This document shows, piece by piece, positions 18,326 through 26,986 of a stretch of DNA of 64,000 bases. Both the position numbers and the translations under genes were made by a program. The stretch spans positions 1 to 64,000 of the forward strand of contig CAIPHK010000011.1 in the NCBI GenBank assembly GCA_903864835.1. Reading direction: 5' to 3'. Every line of letters starts with the position of its first letter. Position 1 is the stretch's first letter. A model generated the notes under the pieces. It saw only the letters and a program-made list of their open reading frames with translations, was not told where the DNA came from and searched no databases. The DNA is from an uncultured bacterium. GTDB lineage: Bacteria > Margulisbacteria > Marinamargulisbacteria > SXXA01.

Positions 18326-19369
18326 ATGAAAAGCGAGTTAATTTTATGTTTTGTTCTGTTCGGGAGTCTCCCGATTTTAGCGCAAACACCCACCCCTCCG
18401 ACTGTGACGCCTGTGACCGTCGGGGTCGTCGGCACAGTGCAAGGAGTGGCTCATTCCAACGCCAGCTCCCAGACCGACGACCAGGTTCGGTTCGAAGAAT
18501 TGGAATTAAATATCCAAGGGAAGGTTTACCCCGATGTGGATGCCACGCTGGTGGTCTCCGTTCATCCCGAGGACGAGGGATTTGGGGCGTCGATTGAAAA
18601 CGGATTTCTCGAATTTAGTGGGATTTGGGACGGGGTAGGCGCGACCATCGGACGACAATTTGTTCCGTTTGGGAAACAAAACAAACTCCATCCCGAACAA
18701 CAATCGATGATCGATCGCCCGGCGGTGATTTCCCAATTTATTGGCGACGAAAACCTCGCTGCGGACGGATTGGCGATCGGGATTGTCCTGCCCCTTCCAT
18801 TTTTTTCGCGACTTGAAGTGGGGCATTGGAAAAATACGTTATCGGGAACACCGTCCACAATTCCGTTTTCACCCACGGGATATCTATCGACCGCGAGACT
18901 ATGGTCTAGCATCGAAGTGAACGACGACATCGAAGCGGAACTGGGCCTGAGCGCGATTCAAGGCTTCGGTCCTGAATACGCCACAAAAAGAGATGATACT
19001 GTCGTCTTTGGCACGGACATGACCCTTCGGCAGTTCTTGGGATCCAAAAGCCGGATCATGATCCAATCCGAAATCCTGCAACTGAATCGAAACGTCGCTG
19101 ATTCAGCATTTTCTCGAATGGGCGGATTTATATTGGCGAATTACCGCTCCGAAACCGGATGGGAAATCGGTGTCCGATATGACCAGACCCAGCGTGCTGC
19201 CGTTGACGGTGGGGACACGGTCCGTGATATCGCGATCAATCTCATGCAAAAATTCAGCGAAACCTATTTTGGCCGCATTGAATACGTTCACGATCTCGTT
19301 ACCAACGATCCCGTTATTTATGGACAAATTGTATTTAAGCTAGGAAGTCATAATCATGCGTTACAGTAA
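18326..19369 (+). CDS. Outer-membrane beta-barrel protein of the metal-uptake operon
   Basis: A signal peptide (MKSELILCFVLFGSLPILAQ, cleavage likely after it) precedes alternating amphipathic strands typical of small porins, for example FEELELNIQGKVYPDVDATL and SRMGGFILANYRSETGWEIG. The frame opens earlier, at 18269, but the ATG at 18326 has AAAGG upstream and begins the signal peptide. Its 347 residues and final strand fit a barrel in the phosphate-selective porin-like size range. It overlaps the binding protein gene by 14 bases and sits behind the operator, so a metal-repressed import porin is likely. The substrate is inferred. Confidence 0.7.
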   Translation: MKSELILCFVLFGSLPILAQTPTPPTVTPVTVGVVGTVQGVAHSNASSQTDDQVRFEELELNIQGKVYPDVDATLVVSVHPEDEGFGASIENGFLEFSGIWDGVGATIGRQFVPFGKQNKLHPEQQSMIDRPAVISQFIGDENLAADGLAIGIVLPLPFFSRLEVGHWKNTLSGTPSTIPFSPTGYLSTARLWSSIEVNDDIEAELGLSAIQGFGPEYATKRDDTVVFGTDMTLRQFLGSKSRIMIQSEILQLNRNVADSAFSRMGGFILANYRSETGWEIGVRYDQTQRAAVDGGDTVRDIAINLMQKFSETYFGRIEYVHDLVTNDPVIYGQIVFKLGSHNHALQ

Positions 19370-20270
19370 CCTATTTTTAGCGTGTTTATTCGCGCTGAGC
19401 ACACCCGCTTTCGGAGCCATTCGAATCGTAACCAGTACGGGTGACCTTGCGGATATCGCCAAGTCGGTCGGACAAAATCATGTCACCGTGACCCGCCTAA
19501 CCGATGGACGGCAAGATCCTCATGAGGTCGAAGCGCGGCCGTCGATGGTCAATAAAGTTCGCCAGGCCGGGTTGGTGGTGGTGGTCGGAATGGAACTCGA
19601 TGGGTGGATGGATAGCATCGTAAGAACGGCAGCAAACCCCAGAGTTCTTCCTGGAAAATTAGGCTATTTGGATGCCTCGGTTGAAATCAAAAAATTACCA
19701 TCTCGGGTCAATCCCAATGCGCCTGGCGTCGGCGACATTCACAAATCCGGCAACCCGCACTACTGGCTAGATCCAATGAACGGACTAATTATTGCCGACG
19801 AAGTTCGTGATCGGTTGGTCAAAATTGACCCTGAAAACAAAGCGGATTATGACCGCAATTACGAGGCATTTTCACAGTCGATTCGTAGTGAGATGGTCCG
19901 GTGGCGCGCCAGCATTGCCGAGGTTAAAGATCTTCCGGTATTGTCATTCCATTCCAGTTGGGATTATTTTCTTCGTGCATTCGACCTTCGCAATGCAGGA
20001 ACCGTTGAAGTATATCCGGGAATGGGATCATTGGGCGTCGATCTCGCAACATTAAAATCCAAAATTAATCGAGGCGACTATTCTGTGCTCATTTACGAAC
20101 CATCCCAGGCCCAGGCAAACGTCCAATTATTCAAACACTTGGAATCGACTCGCCTCAAATTGACCCCATTAATTCCATCGGTAATGGACGGATCTCCCGC
20201 CAATACCTACAAAAACTTGATTGGGCATAACGTCTCCGCCTTAAAGGCATCGTTGGAATCCGCGCGGTGA
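19356..20270 (+). CDS. Periplasmic metal-binding protein of an ABC transporter (ZnuA/TroA family)
   Basis: Cluster A-I solute-binding protein for Zn or Mn. A signal peptide ends near FALSTPAFG. The usual metal ligands are visible: His in DGRQDPHEVE, His in NPHYWLDP, His in SFHSSWDYF, and an acidic residue in YEPSQAQ. The His-rich loop common in ZnuA is absent. Its 304 residues are normal. It overlaps the barrel gene upstream and the permease gene downstream. Zinc is favoured because a barrel and a palindromic operator accompany it, but manganese is not excluded. Confidence 0.85.
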   Translation: MRYSNLFLACLFALSTPAFGAIRIVTSTGDLADIAKSVGQNHVTVTRLTDGRQDPHEVEARPSMVNKVRQAGLVVVVGMELDGWMDSIVRTAANPRVLPGKLGYLDASVEIKKLPSRVNPNAPGVGDIHKSGNPHYWLDPMNGLIIADEVRDRLVKIDPENKADYDRNYEAFSQSIRSEMVRWRASIAEVKDLPVLSFHSSWDYFLRAFDLRNAGTVEVYPGMGSLGVDLATLKSKINRGDYSVLIYEPSQAQANVQLFKHLESTRLKLTPLIPSVMDGSPANTYKNLIGHNVSALKASLESAR

Positions 20271-21070
20271 GCATTCTTCTCATCCCGTTTTTGGCCTGCG
20301 CGTTGCTGGCCGCCATCCACGGGTATTTTGGCCTCCATGTCTTAAAACGGGGGGTCATTTTTCTGGACATCGCCCTCGCGCAATTGGCGTCATTGGGGGC
20401 ACTCGTCGGCAGCATCGCGGGATTGGCGATGGGGAGCCCACAGGGATACGCGGTATCCGCCGCATTCACGCTCGTTGGCGCAATTATTTTTACGTTATCC
20501 CGAACGACGTATTCGAGAGAAATCCCGCAAGAAGCCATTATTGGAATTGTGTATGTCGTTGCCGCCGCCGCCTCGATCGCGGCATTGAGCCGGTTCCCTA
20601 GCGCAGGGCATCAACTCCAAGAAATGATGATCGGGAATATTTTGTTTGTGTGGCCCCCGGATCTGGTTAAAACCGCGATTCTCTACGCCGTCGTCGGGGC
20701 CATTCATTTGATTTTTTACCGCCAATTTTGGGCTGTATCCACCGAAACCTCGCCCCCCCGCCAGGCGTTGTGGTGGGATTTTGCGTTTTACGCGACCTTT
20801 GGATTGATTGTGACCTCCAGCGTCAAATTGGCCGGGGTATTGTTGGTCTTTATGCTATTGGTTGCACCGGCCACAGCGGCGCTGCTGTTGAGTCGCCATC
20901 GGCTCACCCAATTGGGAATCGCCTGGGGATTTGGGACCGTCTGCAGCGGAATTGGCCTTCTCACTGCGGTGCGGTGGGATTTCCCCCCCGGGGCGGCGAT
21001 TATTGTGACATGCGGGATTGGACTACTCGGGGTTTGGACCGCGAGTCGGATTCGGATTCGGCCACGGTGA
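20267..21070 (+). CDS. Metal ABC transporter permease (ZnuB/MntB family)
   Basis: Inner-membrane subunit with about eight hydrophobic segments and the family landmark LKRGVIFLDIALAQLASLGAL near residue 27. GTG at 20267 overlaps the previous stop (GTGA). Its 267 residues are standard. The cognate ATPase (ZnuC type) is not found beside it; the next gene is a nuclease. The ATPase must be elsewhere, or the transporter borrows one. Confidence 0.88.
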   Translation: MSILLIPFLACALLAAIHGYFGLHVLKRGVIFLDIALAQLASLGALVGSIAGLAMGSPQGYAVSAAFTLVGAIIFTLSRTTYSREIPQEAIIGIVYVVAAAASIAALSRFPSAGHQLQEMMIGNILFVWPPDLVKTAILYAVVGAIHLIFYRQFWAVSTETSPPRQALWWDFAFYATFGLIVTSSVKLAGVLLVFMLLVAPATAALLLSRHRLTQLGIAWGFGTVCSGIGLLTAVRWDFPPGAAIIVTCGIGLLGVWTASRIRIRPR

Positions 21071-23772
21071 CAGGACAGGTTCATCTCTATTTAACTCCCG
21101 CACGGTGGCTAACCTCAGAGATGGATCAGCTCATCCGATCCTTGATGGAGTCGTCCCCTGACCAAGTTCAAATTGTTGCCAGCACCACGGAACTCAAACA
21201 AGCGTTGATTCGACGGTATACCACCACCGACGCGATTCAATCATTCCCTCACATCGCCACCCTCGATGAATGGGTGATCGGCGCGTCGGGGATTTCGATT
21301 CGGCGATCCCCCCTCCTCGACGCTGCCGCCCGCCAACTCGCTATCACTGCGCTAGGAATCGATCATCCTGAATTAGCCCAAATGCTGGCCTTAAAAGGGA
21401 TCTGGCAACGGATCAATACCTTGGCCGATATTGCGATAATGCACGGACTTAAAAAGTCATCGCTCGATCTAATTTGCCGGCAATGGTTTCCGACACTCCG
21501 AGGACTCAACTTGGCCAAAATCCTTGACGCCGTCGATAGGGCCAGGGATACGATCGGCATCCGGGACCAACGATTTGCCTATCGATATTGTATCCGTGAG
21601 AAATGGCGTCCGCTGGCCAAAATGGTCGGTCAAACCACACTCATTTTGGTCGGATTTGCCGAGCCGTTACCCGCAGAACGCCTCGCGTTATTGTCGATTA
21701 TCGCCGCCAGTCCGTTCTCTATTATCCCCATTCCATCGACGCCGTTCGCCCCACCCGCCACGCTGGAATGGATGGCTGCCCTTCGCGAATTGCCCCAGGT
21801 GCAGGAACTCCAATTGCCCATCACCGATGACCGGCCATCCACCACGCTGTGGCAACCCGAAACGCCGGACGACGAAATCCAACTGATTGTCCGACTCATC
21901 CGCGAGGCTGGAACCACCGACATTGGGATTGCTCTCGCTGATTTTGACCGACTCAAAGGCACTCTCGCCACGGCTCTGTTACAGGCCGGAATCCCCGTGT
22001 CGATCCCCACTCCCGCGCGACTCGCGGAAACACCCCCGGGAATGGCCCTATCGGCGACCGTTGCTGCGGTTGCGTCCGGGTTTCGTGTGCGGGATATCGG
22101 CCATTGGCTGGCCGTTCGACGCCACTGTCCGACGCCCGCCGGCTATACCTCCGCCGACATTGTGAATTGTCAGAACCTGCTGATTCAACGGGGAATACTC
22201 GATACGGATCGCTGGCCAGAGGGCCCTTGCCCACCCGGAATTTCCGAGGCACTGTGGACTGCGGCGCACACGCTGACAACCGTATCGGTCAACACCCTCG
22301 GATCAGCCATGCGGAACTTAGGTCACCCAAACCATCCTCACTGGGGCCACTCGGCAACCACCGAATGGGCGTCCGTATTTCAGTTGATTACGGAATGGGA
22401 CGGAATCCGTGATCAGCTTCCCGAATCCGCTCACCTCCCCATTTTATCCGAGGCCATTTCCAGCACCCGCACCCCGACCACGGCCGGTGGCTCCATCCGA
22501 ATTTGTTCCCTCCAACACGCAGCCATGGTGCCTTCGGATATCTGGATTATCCCCAACGCCACCGACCGGGCATTCCCTCCCCGAGATCATTCGTTGGGAG
22601 ACATCTCGCTCCCCGGAGAATCCGCCATACCTGGACCGGACACCCGTATTCGGTCCCACCAACGATGGGTGGAATGGGTGGTCGGTCAGACCTATCACCA
22701 GGTTCATATATCGGCCCCATTAATGATTGAAACCGAACCCCAAGTTCCCTCTGGGTCACTCATGGCCACACTGGCCACGGCCCAAATTGCATTCGACATT
22801 GCCACCCCGCACTGGGCGACCGAGAACTCCGACCCCACATCCGTCGACCCCATTCAGAGTATCGCCATCAATCCCATGGAATCGATCCCTTACTCTGCGT
22901 CCCAGTTGGAGTCCTACCAAAAATGTCCCCGACACTATCAGCTCAGCCGTCGACTCAAATTAGAACCGACGTCGTCCCGACAGATGGATTTGGACCCCGA
23001 CGAACAAGGCCGGGTGATCCACCTCATCGCGGGACAATGTCTTCAACATCTTCAATCGCAGCAAATATCCCCGGACGGGTTATTTCCTATTGGAATCCAA
23101 TGGCTAGAAACAACTGGCTTGAGGCTCATCCGATCCATCCGGGGAGGCACCGTCGGCACGGTTATTCATCGTCGGTTACTCGGCACGGTTGAAAATCCAG
23201 GGTTGTTGCGAACCGCCCTCCCCGGATTGATTGAATTTATTCAGGAATTCGAAACGATCTCGGTGGAACAGTCATTTGAGTTTGATCTCCCCGACTCCAC
23301 CATCCGACTCCGAGGGATGATTGATCTGGTCGCCCGCCACCGCCCCTCGGGGATGACGGTCATCGTCGATTTCAAAACGGGGTCCACGCCCATTACCAAA
23401 ATACATCTGGAAACATTGGAGCATCTCCAGCTCCCGCTTTACCGACTGGCCCTCCAACAGAGTGGGACGCCAGTAGATGCCGGAATTATCTGGACGGTGT
23501 CACGACAAAAAAGTGAGCGTAAAACGGTGATGGCCACCCCCCAAAGCCAAGAGGCCCTGGTCCCGAAGCGCCAAAAACCAATGATCATCACGCCGGAAAC
23601 TGACCGAGCGCTTATTGATCGGATACGGTGGATCGTCACCCAAATTGAAACCGGTCAATTCCCGCTCTCGGGACTTCCGGAGCTATCGCGACAGGAGGCC
23701 GCCCGACCCGACGCGGTGTGCCGTCACTGTAGTTTCTTTTTTAGCTGCGGGTTTGGGAGAAAGTGGGGGTAG
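21067..23772 (+). CDS. AddB-like protein with PD-(D/E)XK nuclease domain and iron-sulfur cysteines
   Basis: Its 901 residues start at a GTG overlapping the permease stop by four bases; the open frame extends upstream, but only within the permease gene in another frame. The C-terminal RecB-type nuclease has GMIDLVARH and VIVDFKTGS (catalytic Asp and D-x-K). Cys in YQKCPRHYQ and the terminal CRHCSFFFSCGFG form the C...C-x2-C-x5-C pattern of AddB-type [4Fe-4S] nucleases. The N-terminal two thirds resemble an inactive helicase half and I see no Walker A motif. A double-strand break repair role is likely. No AddA partner is adjacent; the UvrD-like gene at 51643 is a remote candidate. Confidence 0.75.
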   Translation: MTGQVHLYLTPARWLTSEMDQLIRSLMESSPDQVQIVASTTELKQALIRRYTTTDAIQSFPHIATLDEWVIGASGISIRRSPLLDAAARQLAITALGIDHPELAQMLALKGIWQRINTLADIAIMHGLKKSSLDLICRQWFPTLRGLNLAKILDAVDRARDTIGIRDQRFAYRYCIREKWRPLAKMVGQTTLILVGFAEPLPAERLALLSIIAASPFSIIPIPSTPFAPPATLEWMAALRELPQVQELQLPITDDRPSTTLWQPETPDDEIQLIVRLIREAGTTDIGIALADFDRLKGTLATALLQAGIPVSIPTPARLAETPPGMALSATVAAVASGFRVRDIGHWLAVRRHCPTPAGYTSADIVNCQNLLIQRGILDTDRWPEGPCPPGISEALWTAAHTLTTVSVNTLGSAMRNLGHPNHPHWGHSATTEWASVFQLITEWDGIRDQLPESAHLPILSEAISSTRTPTTAGGSIRICSLQHAAMVPSDIWIIPNATDRAFPPRDHSLGDISLPGESAIPGPDTRIRSHQRWVEWVVGQTYHQVHISAPLMIETEPQVPSGSLMATLATAQIAFDIATPHWATENSDPTSVDPIQSIAINPMESIPYSASQLESYQKCPRHYQLSRRLKLEPTSSRQMDLDPDEQGRVIHLIAGQCLQHLQSQQISPDGLFPIGIQWLETTGLRLIRSIRGGTVGTVIHRRLLGTVENPGLLRTALPGLIEFIQEFETISVEQSFEFDLPDSTIRLRGMIDLVARHRPSGMTVIVDFKTGSTPITKIHLETLEHLQLPLYRLALQQSGTPVDAGIIWTVSRQKSERKTVMATPQSQEALVPKRQKPMIITPETDRALIDRIRWIVTQIETGQFPLSGLPELSRQEAARPDAVCRHCSFFFSCGFGRKWG

Positions 23773-23775
23773 GCT

Positions 23776-24126
23776 TCACCCTAAGACCTTTTCGCTACCC
23801 ACATCTTTAAGCGCCTCTTTAAGAAGAACTTTTTCAGCCCATTTATTAACGCTCTTCCCCGCTTTTGACGCTGCGGCCGATATTGCACGTTGTCGCTCGG
23901 GGGTTGTTCGTATCAGAAATTCTCCGGAATAGGGCTTATCAGGTTTTTTATGATGCTCTTTGCAAAACGCCAAATACTCCTCCACTGAATTTTTAAATTC
24001 CGCCTCCAGTTCATCTGGAGTTTTCCCGTAAAAATTCACTACGTCTTTAATCCCTATCACTCGACCGTGCAGTAGACGTTGTTCTTCATCGTAATTGATC
24101 ACCGCGGAATACTCTTTGTATCTCAT
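23776..24126 (-). CDS. hicB: HicB-family antitoxin
   Basis: The N-terminal ~65 residues form the degenerate RNase H-like HicB fold (YSAVINYDEEQRLLHGRVIG, then GKTPDELEAEFKNSVEEYL). The C-terminal part (TPERQRAISAAASKAGKSVN) is a likely ribbon-helix-helix or helical DNA-binding segment for autoregulation. It is second in the pair and overlaps hicA by four bases. Its 116 residues are normal. The gene converges on the nuclease gene with three bases between stops. Confidence 0.88.
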   Translation of the reverse strand: MRYKEYSAVINYDEEQRLLHGRVIGIKDVVNFYGKTPDELEAEFKNSVEEYLAFCKEHHKKPDKPYSGEFLIRTTPERQRAISAAASKAGKSVNKWAEKVLLKEALKDVGSEKVLG

Positions 24127-24377
24127 AGTTTCACCCTGGCATTTTTTAAAAAGTCTCTCATGTCTTTTACCGCGCCTTTGTCGGTTTCATTTCCCGGATG
24201 AGGTCGATGAAAAACCGCAAATACACCGTTCAAAATCAAACCCACTCGGGAACCGGCTCGCTCCTTAACTACCCCACCCAAATTCTCAACAAGTTTTTCA
24301 ATATCCTTCCACTTAATATTTGATCGAACTGGTGTTTCAAATATCGCATCGAAGGTTCGTTTATGCTTGCCGCTCAT
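24123..24377 (-). CDS. hicA: HicA-family mRNA interferase toxin
   Basis: A small dsRBD-like RNase toxin. WKDIEKLVENLGGVV and KERAGSRVG precede the active-site His region FHRPHPGNETDKGAV and end in FLKNARVKL. A GTG (24380) stands directly before the ATG (24377) and either may start translation. No ribosome-binding site is visible; the predicted transcription start is only a few bases upstream. Toxin-first order with a four-base overlap is usual for hicAB. Confidence 0.88.
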   Translation of the reverse strand: MSGKHKRTFDAIFETPVRSNIKWKDIEKLVENLGGVVKERAGSRVGLILNGVFAVFHRPHPGNETDKGAVKDMRDFLKNARVKL

Positions 24378-24385
24378 CACTACAT

Positions 24386-24404
24386 GATATCAATTATAGA
24401 TATC
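24386..24404 (-). promoter_or_regulatory. hicAB promoter and operator-like inverted repeat
   Basis: A consensus TATAAT (24398-24393 on the minus strand) lies between two GATATC palindromes (24386-24391 and 24399-24404). The transcript would start only about 6-8 bases before the GTG/ATG of hicA. HicB binding to the repeat is inferred from the known autoregulation of such pairs. No good -35 is seen. Confidence 0.5.
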
Positions 24405-24468
24405 TTTTTATAGACCCCTATTTACCCAATCTTACTGACGATTAAACACCGGGCGGCCCGAAGTAGGC

Positions 24469-25011
24469 TTAGCGCGTCACCGCATCAACCCCGTGTCTGA
24501 CCAATTGAACTCCATAGACAGGGGCAAACAACACACCTTCACGAACTATATTGTTAATACAATTATAAGGATGATAAGGATTAGGCGCCTCATGAGGATC
24601 ACTGCTCCTAATACACTGGCGGCCAAGCGGACAAATCACCGATCTCGCCCCATTCAATGAAACTCCTGCGACGCCAAAATTAAGCAAATGCCCCGCCACA
24701 AATCCGTGTGGCATAAAAATAGCCCCAACTGCGGCAGGCATTCCAGTGCACGCAGTTGATACACCGAAAATAATTGTATCGCTACCGCATCGCCCTTCCT
24801 CCCGTTCGACAGCAGCCGTTGCAGGACGAATATCCAGCTGATGAAATTGAAGCTGCTCGGCGACTCTTACAGGCACGATATTGATTATCGATGTTCCATT
24901 GTCACAAGGGACATAATTATTGTTGGTTGCCACCCGCAATTGAGGCTGGTCAGCCCGTACAGAAAAACTTGGGTTAGCGGTCGTTGGTACAGCTTGAGAT
25001 CGAACTTGCAT
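24469..25011 (-). CDS. Hypothetical cysteine-containing protein
   Basis: No family recognised. The ATG has AGGAG seven bases upstream. The 180 residues contain six cysteines and a hydrophobic, Gly-rich middle (FMPHGFVAGHLLNFGVAG) but no clear signal peptide. A His/Pro-rich run, DPHEAPNPYHPYNC, follows. The start and end lie in otherwise empty sequence between hicAB and the rimK-like gene, and a possible promoter sits 40-70 bases upstream, so it is probably its own transcript. Confidence 0.6.
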   Translation of the reverse strand: MQVRSQAVPTTANPSFSVRADQPQLRVATNNNYVPCDNGTSIINIVPVRVAEQLQFHQLDIRPATAAVEREEGRCGSDTIIFGVSTACTGMPAAVGAIFMPHGFVAGHLLNFGVAGVSLNGARSVICPLGRQCIRSSDPHEAPNPYHPYNCINNIVREGVLFAPVYGVQLVRHGVDAVTR

Positions 25012-25051
25012 AGAGAAACTCCTTTTTTTGGCACCCGCTCGCCAACAAATG

Positions 25052-25081
25052 GTTATCGGATTTCACCACAAAAAATTGCAA
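25052..25081 (-). promoter_or_regulatory. Candidate promoter for the hypothetical gene at 25011
   Basis: On the minus strand, TTGCAA (25081-25076) and GATAAC (25057-25052) are 18 bp apart, with a leader of about 35 bases to the ATG. It lies in the 77-bp gap after the rimK-like gene. Confidence 0.4.
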
Positions 25082-25088
25082 CGGATTT

Positions 25089-25964
25089 CTAGGTGGCCTT
25101 CGACAACTCCCGACACGCCCCCTCAACAATCACCCGGGCGAGGTCATTGAGCACCACACCCTCAATGCCCTCGATGCCCGGCGACGCATTCACCTCAATG
25201 ACGTAGGAGCCATTCCCCGACCGTAAAATATCCACGCCCGCCAAACGCAACCCCAGCGCCGCCGCAGCAGCGCAACTCATTTCAATTTCATCGGGCGTCG
25301 GAATTACCATTTCAGCAGTCCCTCCGCGATGCAAGTTCGACCGAAATTCGCCGTCTTGGGCTTTGCGCCGCATTGCAGCGATAATTTTTCCATCCAAAAC
25401 CAAACATCGAATATCCGCATTGTCCGCATCGTGAACAAACGCTTGTGCGATAAAATCCGTCCGAGAGGACTGAAACCAATCAATGACACTTGAGGTGCTT
25501 CGTGTGGATTCCGCCATCACCACCCCCGCCCCTTGAAGACCATCCAACACCTTAAAAATTACCGGTGTACCCAAGGGTTTCAATGCCCGTTCGAGTTGCT
25601 TTGAATCGACGCTAAATACGGTCCTCGGCACTGGAATTCCGGCCAATTGCAGACACTGCAGCGTTTGTAATTTATCACGGGCAATACTAATCGCATCTAC
25701 CGTGTTCAACAGTCGAGTCCCCGTCATCTGAAGATGCCGCAACACCGCCATGACGATCGACGACCCCGTGGCCCCCACCCGAGGGATCGCCACATCGACC
25801 GGACGTAGCGGCCGATTTTTAAGACGTATCGACACTGGATTGAGCGACAACACACAACAAAACGGATCAATGACGACGGGCTCATGACCCAGTTCTCGAA
25901 TCGCCTGAATAAATCGGCGAGACGAATATAACCGGGCATTACGAGTGACCAATCCGACACGCAT
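25089..25964 (-). CDS. RimK-family ATP-grasp ligase
   Basis: ATP-dependent ligase of the glutamate-ligase group. An N-terminal RimK pre-ATP-grasp domain (MRVGLVTRNARLYSSRRFIQ) is followed by the ATP-grasp fold, with FKVLDGLQGAGVVMAES (nucleotide loop), DIRCLVLDGKIIAAMRR, LAGVDILRSGNG and the Mg-binding VIEVNASPGIEG. Its 291 residues fit RimK rather than D-Ala-D-Ala ligase. The ATG shares one base with the murG stop, so it ends the cell-wall operon. Its substrate is unknown: ribosomal protein S6 is the classical one, but the place beside murG makes an envelope substrate possible. Confidence 0.85.
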   Translation of the reverse strand: MRVGLVTRNARLYSSRRFIQAIRELGHEPVVIDPFCCVLSLNPVSIRLKNRPLRPVDVAIPRVGATGSSIVMAVLRHLQMTGTRLLNTVDAISIARDKLQTLQCLQLAGIPVPRTVFSVDSKQLERALKPLGTPVIFKVLDGLQGAGVVMAESTRSTSSVIDWFQSSRTDFIAQAFVHDADNADIRCLVLDGKIIAAMRRKAQDGEFRSNLHRGGTAEMVIPTPDEIEMSCAAAAALGLRLAGVDILRSGNGSYVIEVNASPGIEGIEGVVLNDLARVIVEGACRELSKAT

Positions 25965-26986
25965 TATAATAGTTTCCGAATCATCGTAGCGACCCGTTCC
26001 CTTGCGCCGACTGTCGATGACGGCAACTGCAGGTGCAGCGCCGATTCAATCGACGCGATTAGTGTCGCCGGTTTCAACTGAGGTTCCTTTAAGGTGACCG
26101 ATAGACCGGCCCGTTCCATCACCGCCGCATTCGCGGTTTGATGGTCGTCTTTTGCGTGAGGGTACGGGACCAATACCGCCCGTGAATGAAATTCCAATAA
26201 CTCCGCAATCGAGGTTGCCCCTGCCCGGCACACCACCACCGACGCGTACCGATAGAGCACATCCATTGATTCGGCGTAGGGAACCATGACGCCGACCACC
26301 TTTTCGCTGGGAGTCACAATCGACTGAATCGACCCAGAATACCCCATCGCACGATAGTCTTTATCCCCCATAATATGCACCAAAAACCAATGATTCGCCG
26401 CAAACTTGGGGATACTGTCCAACACCGTTTGATTCAGTGCCCGCGCCCCCTGGCTGCCGCCAAATACCAAGATGACCGCCGCTTGATCTTTAAGAATCGG
26501 TTCCAACTGATCCATCCATCGGTCATGCAAAAATTTTTTTCGAACAGGATTGCCCAATGGGACGGCTTTCTCCAAACCCATCGTCCCCGGAAACGCCGTT
26601 ATCACCAGCTTTGCGATCATGGCCACGAGCCGATTGGTTCGTCCGGCGATCATATTTTGTTCCAACACCACGATAGGAATCCCAAGTAGTTTGGCCGCAA
26701 TCGCCACCGGGAACGTGATCATCCCGCCGGTACAAATCACTACTTTCGGACGAATTCGGCGAAGATGGCCGAGCGCCCTAAAGCCCCCCGACACCACCGT
26801 CCACATCGGGACTCCAGACGACGCGATCCCGTAGAATGGCATTCCATGGCGACGCACCATATCCCCATCAATTCGGTCGGTGGTTCCTAAAAAAACAGAT
26901 TGATATTCCGATAGTTCCTGCGCCAACGCGATCGCGGGATAAACATGGCCCCCGGTTCCCCCGCAGGTTAAGACAATCTTACCCAT
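25964..26986 (-). CDS. murG: UDP-GlcNAc:undecaprenyl-PP-MurNAc-pentapeptide GlcNAc transferase
   Basis: Makes lipid II from lipid I on the inner face of the membrane. GT28 signatures: VLTCGGTGGHVYPAIALA at the N-terminus, VLEQNMIAGRTNRL, VFGGSQGARALN and a C-terminal CRAGATSIAELLEF. I choose the ATG at 26986 (MGKIV); an ATG at 26992 is equally open, and AAAGGG lies before both. It overlaps the ftsW end. Length 340 is normal. Confidence 0.95.
   Translation of the reverse strand: MGKIVLTCGGTGGHVYPAIALAQELSEYQSVFLGTTDRIDGDMVRRHGMPFYGIASSGVPMWTVVSGGFRALGHLRRIRPKVVICTGGMITFPVAIAAKLLGIPIVVLEQNMIAGRTNRLVAMIAKLVITAFPGTMGLEKAVPLGNPVRKKFLHDRWMDQLEPILKDQAAVILVFGGSQGARALNQTVLDSIPKFAANHWFLVHIMGDKDYRAMGYSGSIQSIVTPSEKVVGVMVPYAESMDVLYRYASVVVCRAGATSIAELLEFHSRAVLVPYPHAKDDHQTANAAVMERAGLSVTLKEPQLKPATLIASIESALHLQLPSSTVGARERVATMIRKLL

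Noticed and set aside
20728-21066. N-terminal 113-codon extension of the AddB-like frame
   Set aside because: Lies wholly within the permease gene in another frame; the GTG at 21067 overlapping the permease stop is the better start.
25089-25964. D-Ala-D-Ala ligase (ddl), expected in a cell-wall cluster
   Set aside because: N-terminal domain and the NASPGIEG region match RimK, and the Ddl signatures are absent.
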